A program made the translations under genes and the position numbers. This document shows positions 17,088 through 24,542 of a stretch of DNA of 64,000 nt, in pieces (position 1 is the first letter of the stretch; each line of letters opens with the position of its first letter). Origin of the DNA: Streptomyces griseus (GTDB taxonomy: Bacteria > Actinomycetota > Actinomycetes > Nanopelagicales > Nanopelagicaceae); contig CAMBDL010000004.1 of NCBI GenBank assembly GCA_945865365.1, forward strand, positions 1 through 64,000. Reading direction: 5' to 3'. Below the pieces are notes generated by a model. The model was not told the DNA's origin and made no database searches. It saw nothing but the letters and a program-made list of their open reading frames with translations.

Positions 17088-18640
17088 CGTTTCTTTACTT
17101 TCAGAACAACGTTTCTATCTTCAGGACGCCCGCTCCACCAGGTGACATCATGGGTTGCCCCTAACTCTGGTCGTTTTTGCCAGACATTGGCGCTCACTGC
17201 ACGGGAAAGTGCAGCGATCTCAATTGGATCCGTGGCACTTTTATAGTCAGCACCACCAGCGTGATCGATGATGCTTAAGCCGAGGAAGATATCCCCAGCA
17301 GAATCTTTTACAATTTCAATTGTTCGAGATTGTTGTGGCCAGTCAGCATGTGATGCAGTCTCAATCTGCCAGAAACCTTCGACTTCTTCTTGCCGGCCAA
17401 TCCATTTAATGTGGTGGCGATGCTCGTGCCCGGCAAACCAAGCAATTACGTGAGGATATTTCAGAAGCATCTCTTGAATCTCTTCAACGCATACGCGACG
17501 TCCGGTGGGAGCGTAACTATTGAACATTTTGCTCAATGGATGGTGGGATGCAAGAACGACAAGTTTATCTGAACGTGCAACTTCATTTTCTAACCATTCA
17601 AACTGTTCTTCATCGAGGGAACCTTGCCATCCACCAAATTGGTTCACACTATCGATTACAACAAGTTTAACTGCGCCAATATTTATAGCGTAATACATAT
17701 GTTTATTTTCTACATGTGTCTGATTAAATCCATGTCCGACCGGAAGTCCAGGTGATGCTAAATGCATGGCAGCAAACTCACCACGTTGCACAGCACGTCG
17801 CTCAATGTCGGCGCTCACTTCTACATACGGTGCATCAAGAGATTCCGGGTAACCTGCCGGACCAATTTCCTGGAAACTGGATAGCACTTCTGCAAGCGAC
17901 ACATGTGAGGGTAAGCCGGTATATCTTTTACCAGCGATCATCGCAGCATTAATTGTTGACTCAGGTGCCACGGTTCCTTGTAATAGTGCATCGTGATTTC
18001 CATGTACGGCATACCAAGGAAAATTTAATCCAGTTGCTTTAAAGGCTGCTCGACATGAGTTCAACAGATTTGGAACAACAGGGAATCCATATTTTGAGCG
18101 AGCATCATCATCTTCTTTTCCGTCTGGAGTTCCATGCGGATGCCAATAGCGTGTGTCGTAATGATCTTCTCCATCATCGATGACACCTTCGTATCGGGCG
18201 GTGTTGCCAGAATCAGGACGAAACTCTTGTCCATCAAGAAGTGCTAAATACCAGTTCACTTCATTGAGTTGGGCGTTGTCGGTTGTGTCTCCAGTAATAA
18301 TTGCGCCATCTATTGCATGGCCTGAAAGTGGACCGAGCGTAATTTTATTGAGAGCCTGCACCATGGCTTCAACAACATGCGGTGAGAGCATTGAATGGGG
18401 ACGATACGTGCCGATTGTTCCGACTTTTTCACGAATGGGGCTATCAGGATCTGCCCAGCGATCTAAATACTCTGGCCGCGTAGGTGATTGGGCATCGCAG
18501 ACGTGCAGGTCAGATAAGTGGTGCATGAGAAGTAAAGGTGTGCTTGTCGCTGGAAATGCGTGGCCAATGTGTTTTTCATCAGGGCCTTCAATAATCTCGC
18601 GCCAACCTAACGCATTAGCTTGACCACGCACGTATGCCAT
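17084..18640 (-). CDS. Metallophosphoesterase (calcineurin-like)
   Basis: A 518-residue metallophosphoesterase. Metal-binding motifs are in order: 'LLMHHLSDLHVCDAQ' (D-x-H), 'GAIITGDTTDNAQ' (GD), 'YAVHGNHDALLQG' (GNHD), 'LVVLASHHPLSK' and 'VIAWFAGHEHRHHIKW' (GHxH). The long inserts match a family of large actinobacterial metallophosphoesterases (TIGR03767 type) of unknown substrate. No signal peptide is seen. It starts from a promoter overlapping that of mobA on the other strand. Confidence 0.87.
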   Translation of the reverse strand: MAYVRGQANALGWREIIEGPDEKHIGHAFPATSTPLLLMHHLSDLHVCDAQSPTRPEYLDRWADPDSPIREKVGTIGTYRPHSMLSPHVVEAMVQALNKITLGPLSGHAIDGAIITGDTTDNAQLNEVNWYLALLDGQEFRPDSGNTARYEGVIDDGEDHYDTRYWHPHGTPDGKEDDDARSKYGFPVVPNLLNSCRAAFKATGLNFPWYAVHGNHDALLQGTVAPESTINAAMIAGKRYTGLPSHVSLAEVLSSFQEIGPAGYPESLDAPYVEVSADIERRAVQRGEFAAMHLASPGLPVGHGFNQTHVENKHMYYAINIGAVKLVVIDSVNQFGGWQGSLDEEQFEWLENEVARSDKLVVLASHHPLSKMFNSYAPTGRRVCVEEIQEMLLKYPHVIAWFAGHEHRHHIKWIGRQEEVEGFWQIETASHADWPQQSRTIEIVKDSAGDIFLGLSIIDHAGGADYKSATDPIEIAALSRAVSANVWQKRPELGATHDVTWWSGRPEDRNVVLKVKKR

Positions 18641-18646
18641 AGTCAG

Positions 18647-18653
18647 TATCCTA
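18647..18653. promoter_or_regulatory. Overlapping divergent leaderless -10 boxes (metallophosphoesterase / mobA)
   Basis: On the plus strand TATCCT (18647-18652) lies six bases before the mobA ATG at 18659. On the minus strand TAGGAT (18653-18648) lies seven bases before the metallophosphoesterase ATG at 18640. The two boxes share five base pairs, so polymerase binding in the two directions should be mutually exclusive. Confidence 0.6.
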
Positions 18654-18658
18654 GCGAA

Positions 18659-19261
18659 ATGGATTTAAAAAGCACGAGCATGATCGTGTTAACGGGCGGG
18701 ACAAGTACGCGTTTTGGCAGCGACAAATCTGCAGCGTTAATTGCAGGGCAATCTCTCATCGCGCGAATCCTCAAGTCGATTCCAGATGAGATTGATGTAA
18801 TTGTTGTTGGGCCAGATCCGGCAGTTGCTGGTCGAAAGTATGAGTGCGTGCAGGAGCAGCCAGTTGGCGGAGGTCCTGTTGCAGGCTTTGCCGCGGGGCT
18901 TGCAATATGTACCAGCGAAATCGTTGCTCTCATCGCCACCGATATGCCTTTTGCGGTCACCCGAGTAATTAATCTTATGAATTCGATAAAACCTCATGAT
19001 GATGCGGTGATGTATGTTGATGATGATGGATTCAAACAGCCGCTTGCTGCGCTTTATCGAGTTGAAGCAGTTGAGATGGCGCTCAATTCTCTTGGTAATA
19101 GTGCGGGCAAATCCATGCGCGAACTTATTTCACACCTAAAAATATGTGAAGTTGGGATGAACAAAGAGGTAGCAGATTCGCTGAGGGATATAGACACCCC
19201 TGCCGATCTTGACGTTGCCATCGCTTTTGAGGCCACGTTGGCGGATAATTCGAAATTATGA
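18659..19261 (+). CDS. mobA: Molybdenum cofactor guanylyltransferase-like protein (MobA)
   Basis: A 200-residue nucleotidyltransferase with 'VLTGGTSTRFGSDKS' (the L-x-GG-x3-R-x-G-x-DK motif) and 'LIATDMPFAV' (metal Asp). MobA adds GMP to Mo-molybdopterin to give MGD, the form used by formate dehydrogenases; the FDH downstream fits. The ATG at 18659 is chosen over a start at 18620 because it removes an N-terminal tail that overlaps the divergent gene, and it has a leaderless -10 box. It overlaps moeA by four bases. Confidence 0.88.
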   Translation: MDLKSTSMIVLTGGTSTRFGSDKSAALIAGQSLIARILKSIPDEIDVIVVGPDPAVAGRKYECVQEQPVGGGPVAGFAAGLAICTSEIVALIATDMPFAVTRVINLMNSIKPHDDAVMYVDDDGFKQPLAALYRVEAVEMALNSLGNSAGKSMRELISHLKICEVGMNKEVADSLRDIDTPADLDVAIAFEATLADNSKL

Positions 19262-20418
19262 GCGCACTTGTTGAAGGCAGTTGGGATGATGCTCGCGCAA
19301 TAGCGGCAACAACATTTAAGCGCCTACCAAGTGAAAGTATGGCACTTAATAAGAGTCTTGGTCGCACACTTGCAGTTGATGCAAGCGCCTTATGTGATTT
19401 ACCAACGTATGCAACCTCAGCCATGGACGGTTATGCAGTGTGTGGGCAAGCACCTTGGAGAATTATTGGTGAAGTCAAAGCTGGGCTGCCCATGAAAGAT
19501 GTACTGCAAGAAGGAACTGCTGTAGGAATTGCAACTGGTGCAGTAATTCCAGTTAATACCTTTGGAGTTATTCGTTGGGAAACGGCGCACGTTAACGCAG
19601 ACATTCTCGAAGGTGATGTCGTTGCCGATCAAGATATTCGGCCAGCAGCGCATGAGTGCACAATAGGAGACGTGCTAATTAGCGCTGGAACAACACTGAA
19701 TCCGGCAATGATCGGCTTGCTAGCAGCAGCTGGTTTAGACACCGTGCAGGTTTTTAGAAAACCAAAAGTTGCACTTGTCTTGCTGGGTGATGAAATTCAG
19801 CTCACCGGTATACCAAGTGAAGGCTTAGTTCGCGATGCACTTGGGCCGCAACTTCCAGGTTGGTTAGAAAAACTTGGTTGCGAAATAGTAAGCACGCACT
19901 ACATTTCTGATGAGCTTGAGCTAGTAGTTGAGTCTCTTCAAAAAGCCTGTGCAACTGCCGACATTATTATTACTACTGGGGGTACAGCCCAAGGTCCTCG
20001 TGATTACTTACACAGTGCATTAGAGCGACTCAACGCTAACATTTTGGTCGATACCGTGGCTGTGCGTCCGGGTCATCCCATGTTATTGGCCGATATTGAT
20101 GGGCATGCACTTTTTGGTTTGCCTGGAAATCCGCAATCTGCAATCGTCGCACTCATCTCGCTAGGTCAACCAGTAATAGATTCGATGCTTGGAAAACCTG
20201 CACAGGAGTTACAGGTGGTGAAGACTCACGATGAGTTAACTGCGCCACCAGAGTTCACGCGCCTCATTATCGGCAACGTACGAGATGGTGAATTTTTCGT
20301 TGCCCCTTATCTTGGCTCAGCGATGTTACGTGGTTTGGCTCAGTCCACTGGCTTTGCAGTAGTAACGACAAGGCTTACGAGTCCTGGTCAAAGCGTTCGT
20401 TGGCTATCACTGCCATAG
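19258..20418 (+). CDS. moeA: Molybdopterin molybdenumtransferase MoeA
   Basis: A 386-residue MoeA with the domain order of the family: an N-terminal domain ending in 'LPTYATSAMDGYAVCG' (the S-x-MDGYA signature), the middle MoeA_N region, the MPT-binding domain with 'IIITTGGTAQGPRDYL', 'AVRPGHPMLLADIDG' and 'LFGLPGNPQSAIVAL', and a C-terminal beta domain. It inserts molybdate into adenylylated molybdopterin. ATGA overlap with mobA indicates translational coupling. Confidence 0.95.
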   Translation: MSALVEGSWDDARAIAATTFKRLPSESMALNKSLGRTLAVDASALCDLPTYATSAMDGYAVCGQAPWRIIGEVKAGLPMKDVLQEGTAVGIATGAVIPVNTFGVIRWETAHVNADILEGDVVADQDIRPAAHECTIGDVLISAGTTLNPAMIGLLAAAGLDTVQVFRKPKVALVLLGDEIQLTGIPSEGLVRDALGPQLPGWLEKLGCEIVSTHYISDELELVVESLQKACATADIIITTGGTAQGPRDYLHSALERLNANILVDTVAVRPGHPMLLADIDGHALFGLPGNPQSAIVALISLGQPVIDSMLGKPAQELQVVKTHDELTAPPEFTRLIIGNVRDGEFFVAPYLGSAMLRGLAQSTGFAVVTTRLTSPGQSVRWLSLP

Positions 20419-20423
20419 CCAAT

Positions 20424-20429
20424 TAGAAT
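20424..20429 (+). promoter_or_regulatory. Leaderless -10 box of moaC
   Basis: TAGAAT lies seven bases before the ATG at 20437, in an 18-base gap after moeA. It suggests an internal promoter for moaC-mog-moaE-moaA. Confidence 0.5.
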
Positions 20430-20436
20430 CCACGGT

Positions 20437-20910
20437 ATGAGTGATGGATTAACACATCTAAATAATCAAGGCCAGGCCAATATGGTTGATGTAACTGGCC
20501 GTGAAGCCACCGTGCGCACTGCACATACTTCAGCGAAAGTTAATTTATCGGCACATGTAGTCGAACTGCTTCGTGACGGCACTACTCCAAAAGGTGACGT
20601 CTTATCTACGGCACGTATTGCAGGAATTATGGCCGCTAAGAAAACAAGCGAGTTAATCCCACTATGTCATCCCATTGCAATAAATAAGATCGCAATAGAT
20701 CTTCAGATTATTGATTCTGGTGTTGCCATCAGCGCTGAAGTGATCACATCAGACCGAACTGGGGTAGAGATGGAAGCGCTCACTGCAGTTAGTGTTGCTG
20801 GTTTAACTATTATTGATATGGTCAAAGCCCTTGATCCACATGCTGTAATCACCGATATTCGCGTGGATTCAAAATCTGGCGGAAAGAATGGCGATTGGAA
20901 GCGCGCATGA
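20437..20910 (+). CDS. moaC: Cyclic pyranopterin monophosphate synthase MoaC
   Basis: A 157-residue MoaC. Conserved segments are 'IPLCHPIAINKIAID', 'DRTGVEMEALTAVSVAGLTIIDM' and 'KSGGKNGDW' near the C-terminus (active-site Lys). It works with MoaA to convert GTP to cyclic pyranopterin monophosphate. Its length is typical. The stop overlaps the next ATG (ATGA at 20907-20910). Confidence 0.96.
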   Translation: MSDGLTHLNNQGQANMVDVTGREATVRTAHTSAKVNLSAHVVELLRDGTTPKGDVLSTARIAGIMAAKKTSELIPLCHPIAINKIAIDLQIIDSGVAISAEVITSDRTGVEMEALTAVSVAGLTIIDMVKALDPHAVITDIRVDSKSGGKNGDWKRA

Positions 20911-21386
20911 GCCCGCGCAGCGCAGTTGTTATCACAGCAAGTAGTCGAGCCTCACAAGGTATTTACTCTGATCTGAGTGGGGCCACCTTACGAGATGGGT
21001 TAATAGCTCTGGGTTACCTAACGAGTGAGCCCGTAATAGTTGCCGATGAAGTCGATGCCATAAGCCAAGAGATTCTCAAAGCGCTAGCTAGCAAGACACG
21101 TTTAATTGTTACTACAGGCGGCACCGGAGTTTCACCAACCGATATCACACCAGAGGCGACTGCCCCCTTTATCGAAAAAGTGATTCCAGGTTTCTCCGAA
21201 GCTCTACGTGCATATTCGCGCGATAAGGTTCCAACAAGTGATTTAACTCGAGGCTTAGCCGGAACATGTGGTCAGAGTTTGATCATTAATCTTCCTGGAT
21301 CACAAGGTGCCGTGAAAGATGGGCTTGTCATTATTGAACGTTTAGTTGGACATATTTTGGATCAATTAGATGGTCTGGATCATTAA
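20907..21386 (+). CDS. mog: Molybdopterin adenylyltransferase-type protein (Mog/MoaB)
   Basis: A 159-residue MPT-binding domain protein with 'LIVTTGGTGVSPTDITPEAT' and 'LPGSQGAVKDGL', the molybdopterin-binding signatures of MogA/MoaB. It adenylylates molybdopterin before Mo insertion by MoeA. A TTG four codons upstream is possible, but the ATG at 20907 gives the four-base stop-start overlap with moaC seen throughout this cluster. Confidence 0.9.
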   Translation: MSPRSAVVITASSRASQGIYSDLSGATLRDGLIALGYLTSEPVIVADEVDAISQEILKALASKTRLIVTTGGTGVSPTDITPEATAPFIEKVIPGFSEALRAYSRDKVPTSDLTRGLAGTCGQSLIINLPGSQGAVKDGLVIIERLVGHILDQLDGLDH

Positions 21387-21808
21387 TGGCAGAGGTAGTG
21401 AGTGCAGTTGTTACCAGCGAAGTAGTTAATATCGGCGACCTAACTGCCCTTGTAAAAGATGATAGCTGTGGCGCGGTCGTTACATTTACTGGTGATGTTA
21501 GAAATCATGATGGCGGAAAAGAAGTCCACGTTTTGACGTATGAGATTCATCCCTCAGCTGGGCAAGAGATTCTAAGAATTACCCAAGAGGTAAGTACAAA
21601 TTTTGATGTAGTAAAAGTTGCTGTGGCACATCGTTATGGGGCAATTGCTATTGGTCAGACTGCTTTTGCCGTGGCGGTTTCAGCTCATCATCGTGAGAGC
21701 GCCTTTGATGCCTGCCAAGCTTTAGTGAATACAGTTAAGGCAGAACTTCCAATTTGGAAGCATCAAGTTTTTACTGACGGCAGCGATGAGTGGGTGAATA
21801 CCGCATGA
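21386..21808 (+). CDS. moaE: Molybdopterin synthase catalytic subunit MoaE
   Basis: A 140-residue MoaE with 'GAVVTFTGDVRNHDGGKEVHVLTYEIHPSAG', 'AHRYGAIAIGQTAFAVAVSAHHRESAFDACQ' and 'PIWKHQVFTDGSDEW' (the conserved PIWK-x-E/Q region). With the thiocarboxylated MoaD it converts cPMP to molybdopterin. It overlaps the mog-type gene by one base and moaA by four. Confidence 0.95.
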   Translation: MAEVVSAVVTSEVVNIGDLTALVKDDSCGAVVTFTGDVRNHDGGKEVHVLTYEIHPSAGQEILRITQEVSTNFDVVKVAVAHRYGAIAIGQTAFAVAVSAHHRESAFDACQALVNTVKAELPIWKHQVFTDGSDEWVNTA

Positions 21809-22806
21809 GCACTCTCATAGATACGTACGGCCGCACACACCGCAATCTACGAGTCTCCCTCACGGATCGGTGTTCGTTGCGATGCACATATTGCATGCCG
21901 CATGATTTCGCTGCATGGTTACCTTCTGAGAATCTACTCACTACTGATGAGCTCTTATTAATTATTGAAGTTGCAGTTAGCCAAGGCATTGATGAAGTTC
22001 GATTAACTGGGGGAGAACCATTACTTCGCCCGGATATTGTTGAAATTGTCGAACGAATCGCCGGTCTAGCTAACGCTCCACGATTAACGCTTACTACAAA
22101 TGGAATTCGCTTACCTGAATTAGCTGCTCCATTAGCTAAAGCTGGATTAAATCGAATTAATGTCAGCTTAGATACTTTGAGTCGCGAGCGATTTAAAACT
22201 CTGACATATCGAGATCGATTTAATGATGTGATAAATGGACTTGAAGCTGCCAATAAGGCTGGTCTTTATCCAGTAAAAGTTAACACTGTTTTGCTCAAAG
22301 ACATTAATGATGATGAAGCTCCAGCTCTCTTGACGTGGGCACTCGAGAAGAATTATTCACTGCGCTTTATTGAACAGATGCCCTTAGATGCTGGTGGAAT
22401 TTGGGACCGGGCTACATTGATTACCGCCGATGAGATCTATGCCTCTCTGTCAGAGCAGTATCAGCTCACGCCAGTAGATGGCCGTGGATCTTCACCTGCT
22501 GAGGAGTTCTATATCAACGGCACTAAAGCTACGGTTGGAATAATCGGTAGCGTTACGCGACCCTTTTGTGGTGCTTGTGATCGAATTCGCTTGACTTCAG
22601 ATGGCCAACTTCGCTCATGTCTATTTTCAATCACTGAAACCGATGTACGCATGGTCCTAAGGGATCAGACAAAGAGTGCAGCTGAAAAACGAGAAGAGAT
22701 AGCGGCCCGCTTCAAAAAGACTGTGATCGAAAAACTTCCAGGTCATGGAATCAATAATCCAAGTTTTATCGCACCACCTCGACCGATGTCTGCAATAGGT
22801 GGTTAG
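21805..22806 (+). CDS. moaA: GTP 3',8-cyclase MoaA
   Basis: A 333-residue radical-SAM enzyme. The N-terminal cluster motif CxxxCxxC is at Cys23/27/30 ('DRCSLRCTYC'), the second [4Fe-4S] site is in 'FCGACDRIRLTSDGQLRSCLF', and the chain ends in the obligatory Gly-Gly ('MSAIGG'). It starts the molybdenum-cofactor pathway from GTP. The ATG at 21805 overlaps the moaE stop (ATGA); the GTG at 21790 is less likely. Its last four bases overlap the convergent moaD. Confidence 0.95.
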   Translation: MSTLIDTYGRTHRNLRVSLTDRCSLRCTYCMPHDFAAWLPSENLLTTDELLLIIEVAVSQGIDEVRLTGGEPLLRPDIVEIVERIAGLANAPRLTLTTNGIRLPELAAPLAKAGLNRINVSLDTLSRERFKTLTYRDRFNDVINGLEAANKAGLYPVKVNTVLLKDINDDEAPALLTWALEKNYSLRFIEQMPLDAGGIWDRATLITADEIYASLSEQYQLTPVDGRGSSPAEEFYINGTKATVGIIGSVTRPFCGACDRIRLTSDGQLRSCLFSITETDVRMVLRDQTKSAAEKREEIAARFKKTVIEKLPGHGINNPSFIAPPRPMSAIGG

Positions 22807-23048
22807 CCACCAGCAAATCTGGGCAAAACGTCGATAACACTGCCATCTTCAATCGAAATATTTTCATCATGCACCACTACTGAATCCACTAGAAAGCTGC
22901 ACTGAGACACAACGTGGGCAAGAGCTGAATTAGCGCTACAGGCTTGATCTAGAATCTGACGCAGTGTTGCTGCTTCACAAGTAGCTCCATCTGTACCGGC
23001 AGCGGCGCGGGCAGCAGCAAAGTATCTGATGTGTACCCCATTACTCAT
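22803..23048 (-). CDS. moaD: Molybdopterin synthase sulfur carrier subunit MoaD
   Basis: An 81-residue ubiquitin-like protein ending in 'VLPRFAGG', with the C-terminal Gly-Gly needed for thiocarboxylation. It contains 'HIRYFAAARAAAG', the usual MoaD N-terminus. It is placed convergent to and overlapping moaA rather than in the plus-strand run, so its expression is uncoupled from MoaE. No MoeB-type activating gene is in the window. Confidence 0.88.
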   Translation of the reverse strand: MSNGVHIRYFAAARAAAGTDGATCEAATLRQILDQACSANSALAHVVSQCSFLVDSVVVHDENISIEDGSVIDVLPRFAGG

Positions 23049-23054
23049 ATCTGC

Positions 23055-23064
23055 ATTGTATGGT
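23055..23064. promoter_or_regulatory. Overlapping divergent leaderless -10 boxes (moaD / TauE-like gene)
   Basis: In a 22-base gap, minus-strand TACAAT (23060-23055) lies six bases before the moaD ATG and plus-strand TATGGT (23059-23064) lies six bases before the ATG at 23071. There is no room for conventional leaders in either direction. Confidence 0.6.
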
Positions 23065-23070
23065 TAAGCC

Positions 23071-23805
23071 ATGCTCGAGTACATCCTCATCTTTGCCGTA
23101 GGAATACTCGTCGGCGGGATAAATGGAATGGCCGGTGGCGCATCTGTTATCTCTTATCCAGTTTTGCTTGCGACAGGCATGTCGCCAGTGAGTGCGGCAA
23201 TTTCAAATGCCTTAGGAGTTACACCCGCTAATTTCTTTGCTCTTATCGCTGTTCGTCACCAGATGCGTGCATATTTTAAAGAGTACCGAAAGTTAATAAT
23301 CATCTCTGTCATCGGTTCGACAGCGGGAGCCTTGCTTTTGTTGTCAGTACCACCCGGTGTTTTTGAGAAAATGGTGCCGTTTCTACTACTCTTCGCCAGT
23401 TTTTCATTTTTGATAAAAGCCAAACCAAATCGCGGAGCACGGCACGATCTTGTTGAACGCATAGGTATTGCAGCTAGTGGTCTTTACTGCGGCTACTTTG
23501 GTCCGGGTCAAGGAGTCATGGTCATTGCAGTATTGGCACGCGACATTCGTCGAGATCCAAAGACGCTGAATACCGCCAAAAATCTCATCGTTGGGTGGAC
23601 CTCATTAATCTCAAATATCATCTATATCTTTAGTGGGAGAGCAGTCTGGCCAGTCGTAGCCGCGCTGGTTGTGGGGGCCAGCATTGGTGGGACATACGGG
23701 GGACGCTATGCAGCCAGGATGCCGGCCACGCTCTACCGAGCTTTAATCCTGACAGTAGGTTTTGGCGCCTCCCTATGGCTCTTTTGGAAGTACTACCTAG
23801 CCTAG
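23071..23805 (+). CDS. Sulfite exporter TauE/SafE family protein
   Basis: A 244-residue integral membrane protein with about seven or eight hydrophobic segments. The family signature near the N-terminus is 'AVGILVGGINGMAGGASVISYPVLLATGMSP', repeated in weaker form in the second half ('GLYCGYFGPGQGVMVIAVL'). TauE/SafE proteins carry sulfonates, sulfite, sulfoacetate or other small anions. In this setting it could move formate or another organic acid, but nothing in the sequence shows that. Confidence 0.85.
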   Translation: MLEYILIFAVGILVGGINGMAGGASVISYPVLLATGMSPVSAAISNALGVTPANFFALIAVRHQMRAYFKEYRKLIIISVIGSTAGALLLLSVPPGVFEKMVPFLLLFASFSFLIKAKPNRGARHDLVERIGIAASGLYCGYFGPGQGVMVIAVLARDIRRDPKTLNTAKNLIVGWTSLISNIIYIFSGRAVWPVVAALVVGASIGGTYGGRYAARMPATLYRALILTVGFGASLWLFWKYYLA

Positions 23806-23812
23806 GAGCCGC

Positions 23813-23842
23813 TATATCAATCTGTATATGACTGATATATCA
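23813..23842. promoter_or_regulatory. Candidate GntR operator
   Basis: A perfect 10-base palindrome TGATATATCA (23833-23842) overlaps the probable -10 box TATCAT (23838-23843) of the gntR gene, which is seven bases before its GTG start. A second copy of the half TATATCA lies at 23813-23819, 23 bases upstream. This fits autorepression by the GntR regulator, whose class binds short palindromes. The assignment is inferred from position and symmetry. Confidence 0.5.
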
Positions 23843-23850
23843 TCTCTCCC

Positions 23851-24513
23851 GTGAGCCAAGCCATCCATATCCTGAGCAGGGAGTCGACCTCGTTGTCGGA
23901 GGAGGCCTATAGCCGCATCCGCTCGATGATCATTACCTTAGAGCTAGTTCCTGGCTCGCTCATTAGTGAGAGCGTTCTGATGGCCACACTTGGCTTTGGC
24001 CGAACTCCGATTCGTGAAGCTCTGCGCTCGCTAGCTAATGAAAAATTAGTTGAGGTCTATCCACGCAGAGGAATGTTTGTTTCAAGTGTGGATGTTCAAA
24101 ATCTTTCAGCTTTATCTGAGATTCGTGCAGTCTTAGAAATCAAAGCCGCCGAGTTAGCGGCTGAACGCTCTACCCCGGCAGATCATGTAGTTACAAAGGC
24201 ACTGATCGCTGAAATTAAGGCAATCAAAGGTGATGTCGATATGGCTACCTTGATCGGTTTAGATCAGCGAATACACCACCATATTTATCAATGTACTCAC
24301 AATGAGTTTTTGGCCGCCGCTTTAGATAATTATTATGCCCACGCGCTGCGAATATGGTTCTTAGCACTTGATCGGGTAGCAGGACTGACTGAAGCAATTA
24401 TCGAACACCGTGCATTGCTAGAGGCAATTTCTAGTAGTGATTCACAAGCGGCAGGAAAAGCCATGCAAGATCACGTTGAAGGTTTTGAAACATCTATACG
24501 TAAGTCTTTATAA
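23851..24513 (+). CDS. GntR family transcriptional regulator (FadR/FCD subfamily)
   Basis: A 220-residue regulator. The N-terminal winged helix (about residues 14-80) contains 'SLSEEAYSRIRSMIITLELVPGSLISES' and 'GRTPIREALRSLANEKLVEVYPRRGMFV'; the C-terminal FCD ligand domain has His residues ('LDQRIHHHIYQCTHNEFL') that often bind a metal and an organic acid. It begins with GTG and has no Shine-Dalgarno. It stands 29 bases before the dimethylglycine dehydrogenase-like operon and is its most likely regulator; the effector may be betaine, dimethylglycine or sarcosine. Confidence 0.88.
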   Translation: MSQAIHILSRESTSLSEEAYSRIRSMIITLELVPGSLISESVLMATLGFGRTPIREALRSLANEKLVEVYPRRGMFVSSVDVQNLSALSEIRAVLEIKAAELAAERSTPADHVVTKALIAEIKAIKGDVDMATLIGLDQRIHHHIYQCTHNEFLAAALDNYYAHALRIWFLALDRVAGLTEAIIEHRALLEAISSSDSQAAGKAMQDHVEGFETSIRKSL

Positions 24514-24542
24514 CCACCACTACAAGAACGAGGATAAGTGCT

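Noticed and set aside
21771..22253. 160-residue minus-strand ORF inside moaA
   Set aside because: It lies fully antisense to a gene with all MoaA motifs and has no recognisable domain.
18641..24542. Molybdenum-cofactor or glycine riboswitches ahead of the Moco and DMG dehydrogenase genes
   Set aside because: Gaps are 18-45 bases, too short for these RNAs, and starts look leaderless or carry a simple ribosome-binding site.
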